Below, one piece after another: positions 10,538 through 20,177 of a stretch of 64,000 nt of DNA. The first letter of the stretch is position 1. Every line of letters starts with the position of its first letter. This stretch comes from an uncultured Cellvibrionales bacterium (lineage in GTDB: Bacteria > Pseudomonadota > Gammaproteobacteria > Pseudomonadales > Cellvibrionaceae). Both the position numbers and the translations under genes were made by a program. The stretch spans positions 1 through 64,000 of the forward strand of contig CAJWBQ010000017.1 in assembly GCA_913020115.1 (NCBI GenBank), read 5' to 3'. The notes beneath the pieces are model-generated. The model was not told the origin of the DNA, did no database searches, and saw nothing but the letters and a program-made list of their open reading frames with translations.

Positions 10538-11170
10538 CTAAATATTATCCAGTGCCCAGCGCCTCACATCGGCTCGGTTTTTTGCGCCAATTTTTTTAAA
10601 TATCCTGTAGAGATGGCTCTTTACGGTGAATTCGCTGATAAATAATGTATTCGCTATTGTCTTGTTTGCTTTCCCTTTACTCAGCTCGTCAACAACATGG
10701 AGTTCTCGCCGAGAGAGGAGTGCAGCCCTAACATTCATTGAGGGAGCTTGACGGTAGGTTTCGAGTAGCCTGTCGCATACTCTTTTTGGAAACCAGTGGC
10801 TGTTATTTAACAGTTGTTGCAGGCCCTTAAGCAATGTGGTCGTGGACCCATCTAGATAGAATAGGCCTTTAATTATGGGCCACTCTACGAGTAATTCTTG
10901 GGTGCTGTAGGCTTGAACGTTGAATAGAGCCGCTCGTAAATTAGGGTGTTGTTCTTGCAGCTTGGCCATGGCTTCTGGGGAGCTTGCGTTTGCATAGGAG
11001 GCGTCAATAAGTATGAAGCTATTTGCATGGCCGGGCTGGTCTTGGCGGCCTAATCGAGAAATTCTTTCGCACCTGATGTTAAGTGAGCTTTGAATAAGTT
11101 CACAAAGCGCTTGGGTATTGACGTCATCGCAGCTGATGATTTTGATCTTTTGTCTTGTTGCTGTGTTCAT
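10538..11170 (-). CDS. LuxR-family transcriptional regulator, CsgD-like
   Basis: A 210-residue protein with a CsgD-type layout. The N-terminal receiver-like domain (residues about 8-140) lacks a clear phosphoacceptor pocket and has the segment LVEWPIIKGLFYLDGSTTTL, which resembles CsgD. A LuxR helix-turn-helix at about 147-205 contains LSRRELHVVDELSKG and FISEFTVKSHLYRIFKKIGA. CsgD controls curli and matrix genes in enterics. Here the gene lies directly downstream of a secreted repeat protein on the same strand, with a terminator between them. A role in controlling a surface matrix is inference. Confidence 0.75.
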   Translation of the reverse strand: MNTATRQKIKIISCDDVNTQALCELIQSSLNIRCERISRLGRQDQPGHANSFILIDASYANASSPEAMAKLQEQHPNLRAALFNVQAYSTQELLVEWPIIKGLFYLDGSTTTLLKGLQQLLNNSHWFPKRVCDRLLETYRQAPSMNVRAALLSRRELHVVDELSKGKANKTIANTLFISEFTVKSHLYRIFKKIGAKNRADVRRWALDNI

Positions 11171-11252
11171 ATTCCCCGCGACCCTGCTCTATGAAAGATT
11201 GGGGTAGCATAGTTCTGGGTTTAATGACAAAGCAAAGACTATAGAGTTGCAG

Positions 11253-11288
11253 GCAAAAAAAAGCCCAGAGCTGATGCCTGGGCTTTTT
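11253..11288 (-). terminator. Rho-independent terminator of the secreted repeat gene
   Basis: AAAAAGCCCAG (11258-11268) and CTGGGCTTTTT (11278-11288) form an 11-base-pair stem with a nine-base loop. On the minus strand it is followed by a run of eight T, ending the transcript of the gene at 11307-11885 before the CsgD-like gene. Confidence 0.85.
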
Positions 11289-11306
11289 GATACTTTTGCT
11301 TAGAGC

Positions 11307-11885
11307 TTACTGACCTGCAGCAGTAGCTTCCGCTGCGCTCAGGCCGCCTATGATTGCGCTGGCAACCATTGCCTCGCCGAGGCCGGATTCGAGGGCCATG
11401 GCTTGCACTGTTGATGCTAGCACTGGGCGTTCGGACACTGTAGCCAGGATTAATTGATCGGCGTTTTGAGTTTGCGTGTCGGCTAGCAGACCACTGAGCT
11501 CCGATAGCATTGTTTCATCGCTGACGCCGCTTAAAGTTTGGTTGCCATTTGCCAAAGCAATAGACATTTCGGCGCTAGCAATAGACGCTGTAAGCATGTT
11601 CATTGCTTCGTGACGCTCTCCCAGAGCAATTGCGTCGTAAGCGTTAGCAAGGCTGATTGAAACCTCTGCGTTGGCTACGCTGGCGCTTAGCTGGTTAACG
11701 GCATCTTGGCCTCTAACGTCGCTGATTGCGTCATTGGCATTCGCCAAGGCAATAGACAATTCAGCCGAGGCAACGCTGGCATTTAGGCTGTTCAAGGCGT
11801 TTTGAGCGTTTAGGTTTTGCCCTGCTTGCGCGGCGCTTAGGGGGAGGCTTAGGCCCAGTGCAACAGTTAAGAGTATCTTTTTCAT
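11307..11885 (-). CDS. Secreted alanine-rich protein with three 32-residue repeats
   Basis: I do not recognise a known family for this 192-residue protein. It has a clear signal peptide (MKKILLTVALGLSLPLSAAQA, cleavage likely after Ala21). Three tandem repeats of exactly 32 residues follow at 30-61, 62-93 and 94-125. Their shared pattern is A-x-N-x-L-x-A-S-(V/I)-A-(S/N)-A-E-x-S-I-(A/S)-L-A-N. The last 65 residues are Ala/Ser/Leu-rich without the repeat. It has no cysteine and few charged residues. It has its own promoter and terminator and sits upstream of a CsgD-like regulator, which suggests an exported surface or matrix protein. That function is inference. Confidence 0.8.
   Translation of the reverse strand: MKKILLTVALGLSLPLSAAQAGQNLNAQNALNSLNASVASAELSIALANANDAISDVRGQDAVNQLSASVANAEVSISLANAYDAIALGERHEAMNMLTASIASAEMSIALANGNQTLSGVSDETMLSELSGLLADTQTQNADQLILATVSERPVLASTVQAMALESGLGEAMVASAIIGGLSAAEATAAGQ
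11511..11798 (-). repeat. Three tandem 96-base coding repeats
   Basis: The units lie at 11703-11798, 11607-11702 and 11511-11606. Each encodes one 32-residue repeat of the secreted protein. Protein identity between units is high at the motif ASVASAELSIALAN, while the DNA has diverged. The duplication is therefore not recent and has been kept by selection (inference). Confidence 0.85.
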
Positions 11886-11933
11886 CGTCTATTCTTCTCT
11901 TTCGAATTTGTTTTTTGTTGGAAATGTGAACAG

Positions 11934-11962
11934 AGTCTAGTCCTCGCTATTGACTCTTGCAA
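11934..11962 (-). promoter_or_regulatory. Predicted sigma-70 promoter of the secreted repeat gene
   Basis: On the minus strand TTGCAA (11962-11957) and TAGACT (11939-11934) are separated by exactly 17 bases. Transcription would start near 11927, giving a leader of about 40 bases before the ATG at 11885. Confidence 0.55.
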
Positions 11963-12029
11963 TAAGCAGTGGGGTTTATATTCGTTAATAATCTATGAAT
12001 GTCAAAATCGATAACATTTGGGATTATTG

Positions 12030-12057
12030 TTTACTGGAGCGCTAACTTTGCTAAAAT
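12030..12057 (+). promoter_or_regulatory. Predicted sigma-70 promoter of the MFS gene
   Basis: TTTACT (12030-12035) and TAAAAT (12052-12057) are separated by 16 bases and end 47 bases before the ATG at 12105. The -10 is a good match and the -35 is weaker. Confidence 0.5.
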
Positions 12058-12104
12058 CGGCAACCTTTTGATTTTGGACTTGCGCCGTTAATGATGTACT
12101 TCTC

Positions 12105-13457
12105 ATGACTGATACAGCCCCTTTTGAGCGCCGTGCGGTATTGTCTCTGGCGAGCCTGTATGCCTTTCGCATGCTTGGACTGTTTATGGTGCTGCCAGTG
12201 TTCATGCTTTATGGGCAAGACTATGAGGGCAGCACGCCCCTGTTACTGGGGTTGGCACTGGGTATTTATGGTTTTAGTCAGGCGGCCTTGCAAATCCCGT
12301 TCGGGATGCTGTCTGACCGAATTGGTCGCAAGCCAGTTATTGCGTTTGGTTTAGTGTTATTTGCAGTGGGCAGCGTAGTGGCCGCTACAGCAGATTCAGT
12401 TGCTGGGTTAATCATCGGTCGTTTTCTTCAGGGGAGTGGCGCGATTGCTAGTGCAATTATGGCGCTGGTGACTGATTTGACTGCGGACGAAAATAGAACC
12501 AAGGCTATGGCCGTCATTGGTATGTCTATAGGTATGTCATTCTCGCTAGCTTTAGTGCTCGGACCTTTGGTGACTGGGGTTGCGGGACTGTCGGGAATAT
12601 TTTGGCTTACGGCGCTGCTGGCGATTATTGGGCTGTTGATTTTAATGCGCGTAGTGCCAACACCTCGAGTGATGCCTAAGACTCATCGAGACGCCGGCAC
12701 AGTGCCCGCTATATTGAAGGAAACTCTGAAAAATCCTGAGTTGCGGCGACTTAATTTTGGTATTTTTGTCTTGCATTTAGTGCTTATGGCCAGCTTTATC
12801 GCTTTGCCGTCTCTACTTGAAAATCAATTGAATATCGATCGTGAACAGCATTGGCGAGTCTATTTGCCTCTTCTAGTCTTGGCCTTTGTAGCTATGGTGC
12901 CGTTCATTATCATTGCGGAATCGAAGCGCAAAATGAAGCCAGTCTTCGTGGGGGCCATATGTCTTTTAGGTTTTACTGAATTGGCTCTAGCCTACGGACA
13001 GCACTCAAGCACTTTTGCTTTTGTTGCGCTGTTTTTATTTTTTATGGCATTTAATCTACTGGAGGCTTGTTTGCCTTCATTGGTGAGTAAAGTTGCACCG
13101 GCGGGAAGCAAGGGAACGGCCTCGGGAATTTACTCTAGCTGCCAATTTTTCGGGGCTTTTTGTGGTGGTTTGCTGGGAGGGTGGTTGCTGGAGGGCGGCG
13201 AGCTTTCGCGAGTATTTATCGCCTGCGCGATGTTAATTGCCGTCTGGGCGCTGGTGGCGTCGGTTATGCACACGCCGAAACATGTTACCAGTGTTTTACT
13301 GTCGCTTAGTCCTGAGCAAATCATCAGCTTAGGGGAGGGCTTAAGAGCGCTTCCAGGAGTTTATGAGCTGGTATTTATTGAGGAGGATGAGGCTGCTTAT
13401 CTCAAGGTGGACAAGCAATTATTTGACATGGCAAATGTGCGCGCACTGGGTTTGTAA
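12105..13457 (+). CDS. MFS transporter, YajR-like, with C-terminal YAM-type domain
   Basis: A 450-residue inner-membrane protein with 12 predicted membrane segments. It has the MFS signature GMLSDRIGRKPVI after TM2 (about residues 65-78) and RFLQGSGAIASA in TM4. The last 65 residues form a soluble tail (LSLSPEQIISLGEGLRALPGV...) like the small ferredoxin-fold domain of E. coli YajR, which also has about 454 residues. The substrate is unknown; YajR is regarded as a proton-driven drug/metabolite exporter. In Pseudomonas a similar gene lies between uvrA and ssb, as here. Confidence 0.85.
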   Translation: MTDTAPFERRAVLSLASLYAFRMLGLFMVLPVFMLYGQDYEGSTPLLLGLALGIYGFSQAALQIPFGMLSDRIGRKPVIAFGLVLFAVGSVVAATADSVAGLIIGRFLQGSGAIASAIMALVTDLTADENRTKAMAVIGMSIGMSFSLALVLGPLVTGVAGLSGIFWLTALLAIIGLLILMRVVPTPRVMPKTHRDAGTVPAILKETLKNPELRRLNFGIFVLHLVLMASFIALPSLLENQLNIDREQHWRVYLPLLVLAFVAMVPFIIIAESKRKMKPVFVGAICLLGFTELALAYGQHSSTFAFVALFLFFMAFNLLEACLPSLVSKVAPAGSKGTASGIYSSCQFFGAFCGGLLGGWLLEGGELSRVFIACAMLIAVWALVASVMHTPKHVTSVLLSLSPEQIISLGEGLRALPGVYELVFIEEDEAAYLKVDKQLFDMANVRALGL

Positions 13458-13558
13458 ATATATTTATCCTGTAGTCCGAGCTTCACTGGTAACTCATAAT
13501 CAGTGTGTGTAAGCTGCGAGAGAATCGTAGAGCAATCGTTTAATTTTAGGAGAAAAAT

Positions 13559-14161
13559 ATGGCACGGGGCGTCAATAAAGTTATTTTGGTCGGCAATATG
13601 GGGCAAGACCCCGAGACCAAATTTATGCCATCGGGCGGCGCTGTCACCAATGTGAGCATTGCTACTTCGGAATCTTGGAAAGACAAGACCACGGGCCAGC
13701 CTCAAGAGCGAACTGAGTGGCATCGTGTGGTGTTTTTTAATCGTCTGGCCGAAATCGCCGGCGAATACCTGAGGAAAGGTAGTAAGGTTTATGTTGAGGG
13801 CTCTCTGCGCACGCGAAAATGGCAAGACCAGGGCGGTCAAGATCGCTACACTACTGAGATCGTAGCCAGTGAAATGCAGATGTTAGACAGTCGTGGCGAT
13901 GGCGCGGGTATGGCAGGTGGGCAGGGTTCGGGTTATGGCGCGCCGCAGCAAGGTATGCAGTCCCAGCCGATGCAGCAGGCTGCTCCGCAGCAAGGTATGC
14001 AGCAACCTGCTCGTCAGCAGCAACAGCATCAGCATCAGCAACAGCAACAACAGCCCCCTCAGCAGCAGGGTGGTTATCAGCAAGCGCCTCAACAAGCTCC
14101 TCAACAGGCACCTCAGCCCGCTCAGGGTTTCGATAACTTTGACGATGACATCCCCTTCTAA
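13559..14161 (+). CDS. ssb: Single-stranded DNA-binding protein
   Basis: A 200-residue SSB. The OB fold occupies residues 1-110, starting [19 protein letters not shown] and including [12 protein letters not shown] long Gln/Pro/Gly-rich linker (about 120-188) contains runs of glutamine. The acidic tip DDDIPF at the end recruits repair and replication partners. SSB coats single-stranded DNA as a tetramer. AGGAG lies seven bases before the ATG. The stop shares a base with the ATG of the next gene (TAATG), so the two are translationally coupled. No LexA box is convincing upstream. Confidence 0.97.
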   Translation: MARGVNKVILVGNMGQDPETKFMPSGGAVTNVSIATSESWKDKTTGQPQERTEWHRVVFFNRLAEIAGEYLRKGSKVYVEGSLRTRKWQDQGGQDRYTTEIVASEMQMLDSRGDGAGMAGGQGSGYGAPQQGMQSQPMQQAAPQQGMQQPARQQQQHQHQQQQQQPPQQQGGYQQAPQQAPQQAPQPAQGFDNFDDDIPF

Positions 14162-15036
14162 TGAAGTTGTTGGTCACTGATGGCAGTAGTGGCCTGGGTC
14201 AGATGTTGTCACGGGCGTTTGAAGCTGAATCCTTCTCTCTGTACTCGGTTCAGAACGAGTTAGATTGGTCAAGCAGTGAGGCTTTTATGGCCTTGCTTGA
14301 TTCTGTGCAGCCTGATTTTGTTATCAGTACGGCTGGTTGGGCCGCGGTGCCTAGCGAGGCGCAGCAGCAAACCTTGGTGCGATCTGCAAGCGTGGTGTCC
14401 AAGGTGTGTGCCGCTAAAGGTATTGTACCCATTCATCTCTCGAGCTACCGCGTGTTTGGCGGTGATCATAAAGCGAGTTATTCCGAGTTAGATCCCCCTG
14501 TGCCTGTTACGGCCGCTGGCTGTGCGTTTCGGGACGCGGAACAGTGTTTCATCGATAACTCTGAGCAGTGGTTGTGCCTGCGTTTGGGTTGGGTTCTGGG
14601 TAGCTGGTCTGGTAATACCCTAAGTAATCTGCTCAGTGCTTTGGTTGGCACGGAAGAGTTGGGTGGGCAGAGCTTAACGATGAACACCGGATACCCTGGT
14701 GCACCAACAACGGATCATGATATCGCTCGCGTATTGGCGTCAGTGATACGCCAGGTGTCCTGTGGTGCGGAGAACTGGGGTTTGTTTAATTACTGTTCCG
14801 GAGATACATCTAGTCAGGGTGAGTTTGCAAGTGCTGTGGCATCAATTCTGGAGCAGGACAACGTCTTGCGTGGCTCTTTACAGGTAGAAGATCGTGAGCC
14901 CGCTCAAGGTGAAGCCGGTAGTGCGGTGCTTTCTTGTCGGCGGATTGCAGATAACTTTGGGGTTCAGCCTAGGAGTTGGCGACAGGGTTTGCACACGATG
15001 ATTAAGCTTTGGCTTAGAGAGAGTGGGCACGGCTGA
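14161..15036 (+). CDS. RmlD-like (extended SDR) protein without the catalytic Tyr/Lys
   Basis: A 291-residue protein of the RmlD substrate-binding / dTDP-4-dehydrorhamnose reductase-like fold. The N-terminal nucleotide-binding loop is altered (TDGSSGLGQ, residues 6-14). The strand-turn LSSYRVFGG (93-101) and YSELDPPVPVT (107-117) align with the family. However, the YxxxK pair that should follow is missing: the aligned positions are Ala119 and Phe123 in AAGCAFRDAE. It is therefore probably not an active reductase. It overlaps ssb by one base. Its role is unknown. Confidence 0.75.
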   Translation: MKLLVTDGSSGLGQMLSRAFEAESFSLYSVQNELDWSSSEAFMALLDSVQPDFVISTAGWAAVPSEAQQQTLVRSASVVSKVCAAKGIVPIHLSSYRVFGGDHKASYSELDPPVPVTAAGCAFRDAEQCFIDNSEQWLCLRLGWVLGSWSGNTLSNLLSALVGTEELGGQSLTMNTGYPGAPTTDHDIARVLASVIRQVSCGAENWGLFNYCSGDTSSQGEFASAVASILEQDNVLRGSLQVEDREPAQGEAGSAVLSCRRIADNFGVQPRSWRQGLHTMIKLWLRESGHG

Positions 15037-15047
15037 TTGTTGTAATT

Positions 15048-15088
15048 GGGTGCTCAGGTAAGTCGCTGGTTAGCTTACCTGAGCGCCC
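15048..15088. terminator. Long hairpin between convergent RmlD-like gene and fabB
   Basis: GCTCAGGTAAG (15052-15062) and CTTACCTGAGC (15074-15084) pair perfectly. The stem extends by one wobble and three G-C pairs to 15048 and 15088, giving 15 pairs around an 11-base loop. There is no clear U tract on either strand, so termination is plausible but not certain. Confidence 0.55.
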
Positions 15089-15099
15089 TGGTCATGAAT

Positions 15100-16317
15100 T
15101 TAAGCTTGTAGTTTTTCCATTACCAGGCTTGCGTTAGTGCCGCCAAAGCCAAAGCTATTCGACATAATGCGGTTTAAGCCTGCGTTGTCTTTACGCTCGG
15201 TGATAATTGGCATGCCCGCTGCTTCATCATCCAGAGTGTCAACGTTCGCCGACGCGCAGATGAAATCATGCTTCAGCATAAGAAGGCTGTAAATCGCTTC
15301 CTGTACGCCCGTGGCGCCCAGCGAGTGGCCGGTTAAAGACTTAGTTGAACTGATGTCTGGGATCTGATCGCCAAAGGCGGCTTTAATTGCCTTCAATTCT
15401 GCTAGATCACCAACTGGGGTGCTTGTGCCGTGTGAGTTGATGTAGTCAACAGGTCCGTTAACGTTGTTGAGGGCCTGTTTCATACAGCGTGCCGCGCCTT
15501 CGCCAGAGGGGGCCACCATGTCATAACCGTCAGACGTAGCGCCATAACCTGTAACTTCGGCATAAATAGTCGCGCCACGCGCTTTTGCGTGCTCAAGCTC
15601 TTCTAATACCAGGCAGCCGCCGCCGCCTGCGATAACAAAACCATCTCTGTCCGCATCGTAGGCCCGCGAGGCCTTTTCTGGGGTATCATTGTATTGCGTA
15701 GAGAGTGCGCCCATTGCGTCAAATAAGGCCGACATGGTCCAGTGCTCTTCTTCGCCGCCGCCCGCAAACACGACATCTTGCTTACCCAGCTGAATTAACT
15801 CCATGGCGTTGCCAATGCAGTGTGCGCTAGTGGCGCACGCTGAGGATATTGAGTAGTTAACACCCTTGATCTTAAAGGGCGTAGCCAAGCAGGCGGAAGT
15901 GGTGCTGCCCATGGTTTGGGTTACACGATAAGGGCCTACACGACGAAGACCTTTGTCGCGTAGGATGTCGGCAGATTCCACTAGGTTGTGCGATGAGGCG
16001 CCGCCAGAGCCCATGATAATACCTGTGCGCTCATTTGATACTTGCTCGTCGCTCAGACCTGAGTCAGCTACAGCTTGCTTCATTGAAATATAAGCATAGG
16101 CCGCAGCATCGCCCATAAAGCGTAGGGCTTTACGGTCGATGTGCTCTTTGAAGTCTATTTCGACGCTGCCCGCAACGTGACTGCGAAAACCGCGTTCCTT
16201 GTATTCTTCTACAAATTTGATGCCTGAGCGGCCGGTTTGAAGTGCATCAAGTACGGTGTCTATATCATTGCCTAAGCAGGAAACAATACCCATTCCAGTA
16301 ACGACTACGCGTTTCAT
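15100..16317 (-). CDS. fabB: Beta-ketoacyl-ACP synthase I
   Basis: A 405-residue condensing enzyme that elongates acyl-ACP, including the unsaturated intermediates made by FabA. The nucleophile cysteine lies in [10 protein letters not shown] (near residue 163), and the two catalytic histidines are in [11 protein letters not shown] (near 298) and GHSLGATG (near 333). The ending [11 protein letters not shown] is typical. It is 12 bases downstream of fabA, forming the usual fabAB pair, which is needed for anaerobic-type unsaturated fatty acid synthesis. Confidence 0.97.
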   Translation of the reverse strand: MKRVVVTGMGIVSCLGNDIDTVLDALQTGRSGIKFVEEYKERGFRSHVAGSVEIDFKEHIDRKALRFMGDAAAYAYISMKQAVADSGLSDEQVSNERTGIIMGSGGASSHNLVESADILRDKGLRRVGPYRVTQTMGSTTSACLATPFKIKGVNYSISSACATSAHCIGNAMELIQLGKQDVVFAGGGEEEHWTMSALFDAMGALSTQYNDTPEKASRAYDADRDGFVIAGGGGCLVLEELEHAKARGATIYAEVTGYGATSDGYDMVAPSGEGAARCMKQALNNVNGPVDYINSHGTSTPVGDLAELKAIKAAFGDQIPDISSTKSLTGHSLGATGVQEAIYSLLMLKHDFICASANVDTLDDEAAGMPIITERKDNAGLNRIMSNSFGFGGTNASLVMEKLQA

Positions 16318-16329
16318 TGGGGGTTCTCC

Positions 16330-16854
16330 TTAAAAAGAGTCAGTATTTTTGAATAGGCCTACACGCAGATCTTTGGCGTGATAGATGTCTTTACCGTCAA
16401 CCGATACGCGGCCGTCAGCAATTCCCATCACCAGCTTGCGCTCTATCACGCGCTTCAGGTTGATGTGATAGGTCACTTGGCGTGCAGTGGGCAAGATTTG
16501 CCCGGTGAATTTCACTTCTCCACAGCCCAGTGCGCGGCCGCGGCCTTCGTTGCCTTTCCAAGCAAGGAAAAAACCTACCAGCTGCCACATGGCGTCTAGG
16601 CCCAAGCAGCCTGGCATTACGGGGTCGCCGGGGAAGTGGCAGTCAAAAAACCAGAGGTCTTTGGTGATGTCCAGTTCAGCAATGATCTCGCCCTTGTCGC
16701 TCTCGCCGCCCGTGTCACTGATGTGTGCAATGCGGTCGAGCATGAGCATGTTTGGGGTGGGAAGTTGGGCATTGCCGGGGCCAAACATATTGCCGTTGCC
16801 GCACTCGAGTAACTCGTCGCGGTTGTAGCTATTTTTCTTGTCGAAAGACACCAT
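16330..16854 (-). CDS. fabA: 3-hydroxydecanoyl-ACP dehydratase/isomerase
   Basis: A 174-residue hotdog-fold enzyme that dehydrates 3-hydroxydecanoyl-ACP and isomerises the product to the cis-3 form, the branch point to unsaturated fatty acids. The catalytic histidine is in [20 protein letters not shown] (around residue 73), where the aspartate near 87 completes the active site. MLMLDRI and [13 protein letters not shown] are also typical. It is the first gene of the fabAB operon; its promoter must lie in the 133-base gap to ispB. Confidence 0.97.
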   Translation of the reverse strand: MVSFDKKNSYNRDELLECGNGNMFGPGNAQLPTPNMLMLDRIAHISDTGGESDKGEIIAELDITKDLWFFDCHFPGDPVMPGCLGLDAMWQLVGFFLAWKGNEGRGRALGCGEVKFTGQILPTARQVTYHINLKRVIERKLVMGIADGRVSVDGKDIYHAKDLRVGLFKNTDSF

Positions 16855-16987
16855 AAGATTGCTCTATATTGCTTTGTTTTGGTCTAGGGCAGTAAAGCTA
16901 CCGCCAGGGGGGGCCATTCTACCCACTGGAGTGACTATGTCTAGCCCGAAGGCATGGCAGTGGCTATTTACTGAGCGAATGGAGTGC

Positions 16988-17950
16988 TTAGTAAGCGCGC
17001 TCTATGGCGAAATGAGCTAAATCGGCCATGGCCTGCCGATATTTACTGTCTTCGAGGCAGTCTAGCGCCGCGATCGCACTGCTAACCTGTTGGCGTGCCT
17101 GGCTTGCGGTGTAGTCTAGTGCGCCGCTGTCTTTGACGATAGTCACAATGGCATCGAGCTGATCAACGTCTCCATTTTCAATGGCTTTGGCGATTAGCTG
17201 GCTTTGTTCGGCGCGGCTGTTTTCCATTGCGTAGATGAGTGGCAGGGTGGGTTTGCCTTCCGCTAAGTCGTCGCCTACATTTTTGCCTAAAGTCTCTGCG
17301 TCGCCTTCATAATCAAGAGCGTCGTCCACCAATTGGAAGGCCATGCCGACATGATAGCCGTATTGTTTTAAAGCTTGTCGCTGTTCATTGTTTGCGCCCG
17401 ATAGCACAGCGGCTGTTTCGCAAGCGGCTTCAAATAGAGCTGCGGTTTTTTTGTGGATCACTGATAAATAGTTATCTTCTTTAACAGTTGGGTCTTTGGC
17501 ATTAACCAGTTGCTGAACTTCGCCCTCAGAAATTACATTGGTGGTATCGGAAAGGATGGCCATGATGTCCATATTGCCAATGGCCACCATCATTTGAAAT
17601 GCGCGGGAATAAAGGAAGTCTCCTACAAGCACGCTTGGGGCGTTTCCCCATTTCGCGTTGGCCGTCAGGCGCCCGCGGCGCATCTCTGAAATATCAACAA
17701 CATCGTCGTGCAGAAGAGTGGCGGTGTGAATGAACTCGATAATAGCGGCTAGTTCTAAGCGTTGCTTGTTGTTTGGGCTCAGGGCATTGCTGACGAGCAA
17801 TACCAATAAAGGGCGTAAGCGTTTGCCCCCTGCTTCCACAAGATATTGGCCTATATTTTCAACCAAGCCTACGTTTGAGTGAAGTTGATCAATAATAAGT
17901 TGATTAATCTCGGCAAAGTCGTCTTTAACTACCTGGTGAAAGGGCAACAT
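16988..17950 (-). CDS. ispB: Octaprenyl (polyprenyl) diphosphate synthase
   Basis: A 320-residue trans-prenyltransferase that makes the side chain of ubiquinone from farnesyl diphosphate and isopentenyl diphosphate. The two aspartate-rich motifs are HDDVVDISEMRRGR (about residues 82-95) and VDDALDYEGD (about 210-219). The family's GGKRLRPLL lies near residue 40. Chain length cannot be read with certainty. It is divergent from rplU, as in E. coli and Pseudomonas. Confidence 0.93.
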   Translation of the reverse strand: MLPFHQVVKDDFAEINQLIIDQLHSNVGLVENIGQYLVEAGGKRLRPLLVLLVSNALSPNNKQRLELAAIIEFIHTATLLHDDVVDISEMRRGRLTANAKWGNAPSVLVGDFLYSRAFQMMVAIGNMDIMAILSDTTNVISEGEVQQLVNAKDPTVKEDNYLSVIHKKTAALFEAACETAAVLSGANNEQRQALKQYGYHVGMAFQLVDDALDYEGDAETLGKNVGDDLAEGKPTLPLIYAMENSRAEQSQLIAKAIENGDVDQLDAIVTIVKDSGALDYTASQARQQVSSAIAALDCLEDSKYRQAMADLAHFAIERAY

Positions 17951-18060
17951 GGGGTCAGCTGATACTCGTGTCTGAAGAAGATAATGAGGGTCAAACCCCC
18001 GCGTCGGTCTGGCATGCTAGGGAGGGCTGAAGGTGCTGTCAAGAGAGGGGATTCACGGGC

Positions 18061-18089
18061 TTGCAGTTTGTTGCGCTTTGCCGTAGAAT
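18061..18089 (+). promoter_or_regulatory. Predicted sigma-70 promoter of rplU-rpmA
   Basis: TTGCAG (18061-18066) and TAGAAT (18084-18089) are separated by 17 bases, about 100 bases upstream of the rplU ATG. The rest of the ispB-rplU gap (17951-18190) is open in frame with rplU but has no L21 similarity, so it is treated as leader. Confidence 0.6.
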
Positions 18090-18190
18090 CCGCGGTCCTT
18101 AAATCTGTGTATACGACTCAAGTCATTAAAATGCCGGGGGGAACAGCCCGCCGCTACTTCGTGTCGTCCGATAGTCAATTGGAGCAAGGT

Positions 18191-18502
18191 ATGTACGCTG
18201 TATTTGTTAGCGGTGGTAAGCAACACCGTGTAGTCGAGGGTGAGACCCTCAAGTTAGAAAAAATTGAAGTAGCTACTGGTGAAGCCATCGATTTTGATGA
18301 AGTTTTGATGGTAGCTGACGGCGACGATATTAAAATCGGCGCACCCACCGTAGCTGGTGCTAAGGTGACTGCAGAAGTTGTGAGCCACGGCCGTGGGGAT
18401 AAGGTGACTATCATCAAATTCCGTCGTCGTAAGCACTCAATGAAGCGTCAGGGTCATCGTCAGTGGTTCACTGAAGTGAAAATCACTGGTATCAAGGCTT
18501 AA
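18191..18502 (+). CDS. rplU: 50S ribosomal protein L21
   Basis: A 103-residue L21 starting [17 protein letters not shown], with [20 protein letters not shown] and the ending [10 protein letters not shown]. An open frame extends 69 codons upstream, but the ATG at 18191 fits the family start, and GGAGCAAGG is just upstream. L21 binds 23S rRNA in the presence of L20. It is followed by rpmA after 17 bases. Confidence 0.96.
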   Translation: MYAVFVSGGKQHRVVEGETLKLEKIEVATGEAIDFDEVLMVADGDDIKIGAPTVAGAKVTAEVVSHGRGDKVTIIKFRRRKHSMKRQGHRQWFTEVKITGIKA

Positions 18503-18519
18503 TAAGAGAGGATTGAACA

Positions 18520-18777
18520 ATGGCTCACAAAAAAGCAGGTGGTAGTACTAATAACGGTCGCGATTCCGAGAGTAAACGCTTAGGCGTTAAGCGGTTCGGC
18601 GACCAAGTTGTGTTGGCGGGTAACATTCTTGTTCGTCAGCGCGGCACCAAGTTTCACGCTGGCGTAAATGTTGGTATTGGCAAGGATCACACCTTGTTTG
18701 CCAAAGCTGACGGCAAAGTGAAGTTTGAAGTGAAAGGCCCTAAAAACCGCAAATTTGTAAGCATTGTCGCTGCGTAA
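18520..18777 (+). CDS. rpmA: 50S ribosomal protein L27
   Basis: An 85-residue L27 with the conserved N-terminus [19 protein letters not shown], which reaches the peptidyl transferase centre, and the core [25 protein letters not shown] (split across residues 24-48). GAGAGG provides the ribosome-binding site. It is cotranscribed with rplU and followed by two hairpins. Confidence 0.97.
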   Translation: MAHKKAGGSTNNGRDSESKRLGVKRFGDQVVLAGNILVRQRGTKFHAGVNVGIGKDHTLFAKADGKVKFEVKGPKNRKFVSIVAA

Positions 18778-18809
18778 GCAGTTACTTTAAGTGCTTACTT
18801 TAAAGCGGT

Positions 18810-18835
18810 AGGCTTGGTGGGCAAATGCCAAGCCT
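18810..18835 (+). repeat. Stem-loop downstream of rpmA
   Basis: AGGCTTGG (18810-18817) pairs with CCAAGCCT (18828-18835) around a ten-base loop. It lies just upstream of the terminator and may protect the 3' end of the rplU-rpmA message (inference). Confidence 0.6.
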
Positions 18836-18841
18836 GACTTG

Positions 18842-20153
<1,312 letters not shown>

Positions 20154-20177
20154 TTATTCATTGATAGGAGAATGTGT

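Noticed and set aside
13485..13504. Possible LexA box upstream of ssb
   Set aside because: CTG and CAG half sites are 12 bases apart rather than 10, so it does not fit the LexA spacing.
14017..14055. CAG/CAA-rich stretch resembling a microsatellite
   Set aside because: It encodes the glutamine-rich linker of SSB, which is a normal low-complexity region.
13397..14104. Minus-strand open frames opposite ssb
   Set aside because: Leu-rich translations are the complement of the ssb glutamine codons; no independent gene signal.
16838..17020. Small plus-strand open frame between fabA and ispB
   Set aside because: It overlaps the ends of both minus-strand genes and has no recognisable features.
17984..18190. 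N-terminal extension of rplU
   Set aside because: It is open in frame but unlike any L21, and it contains the predicted promoter.
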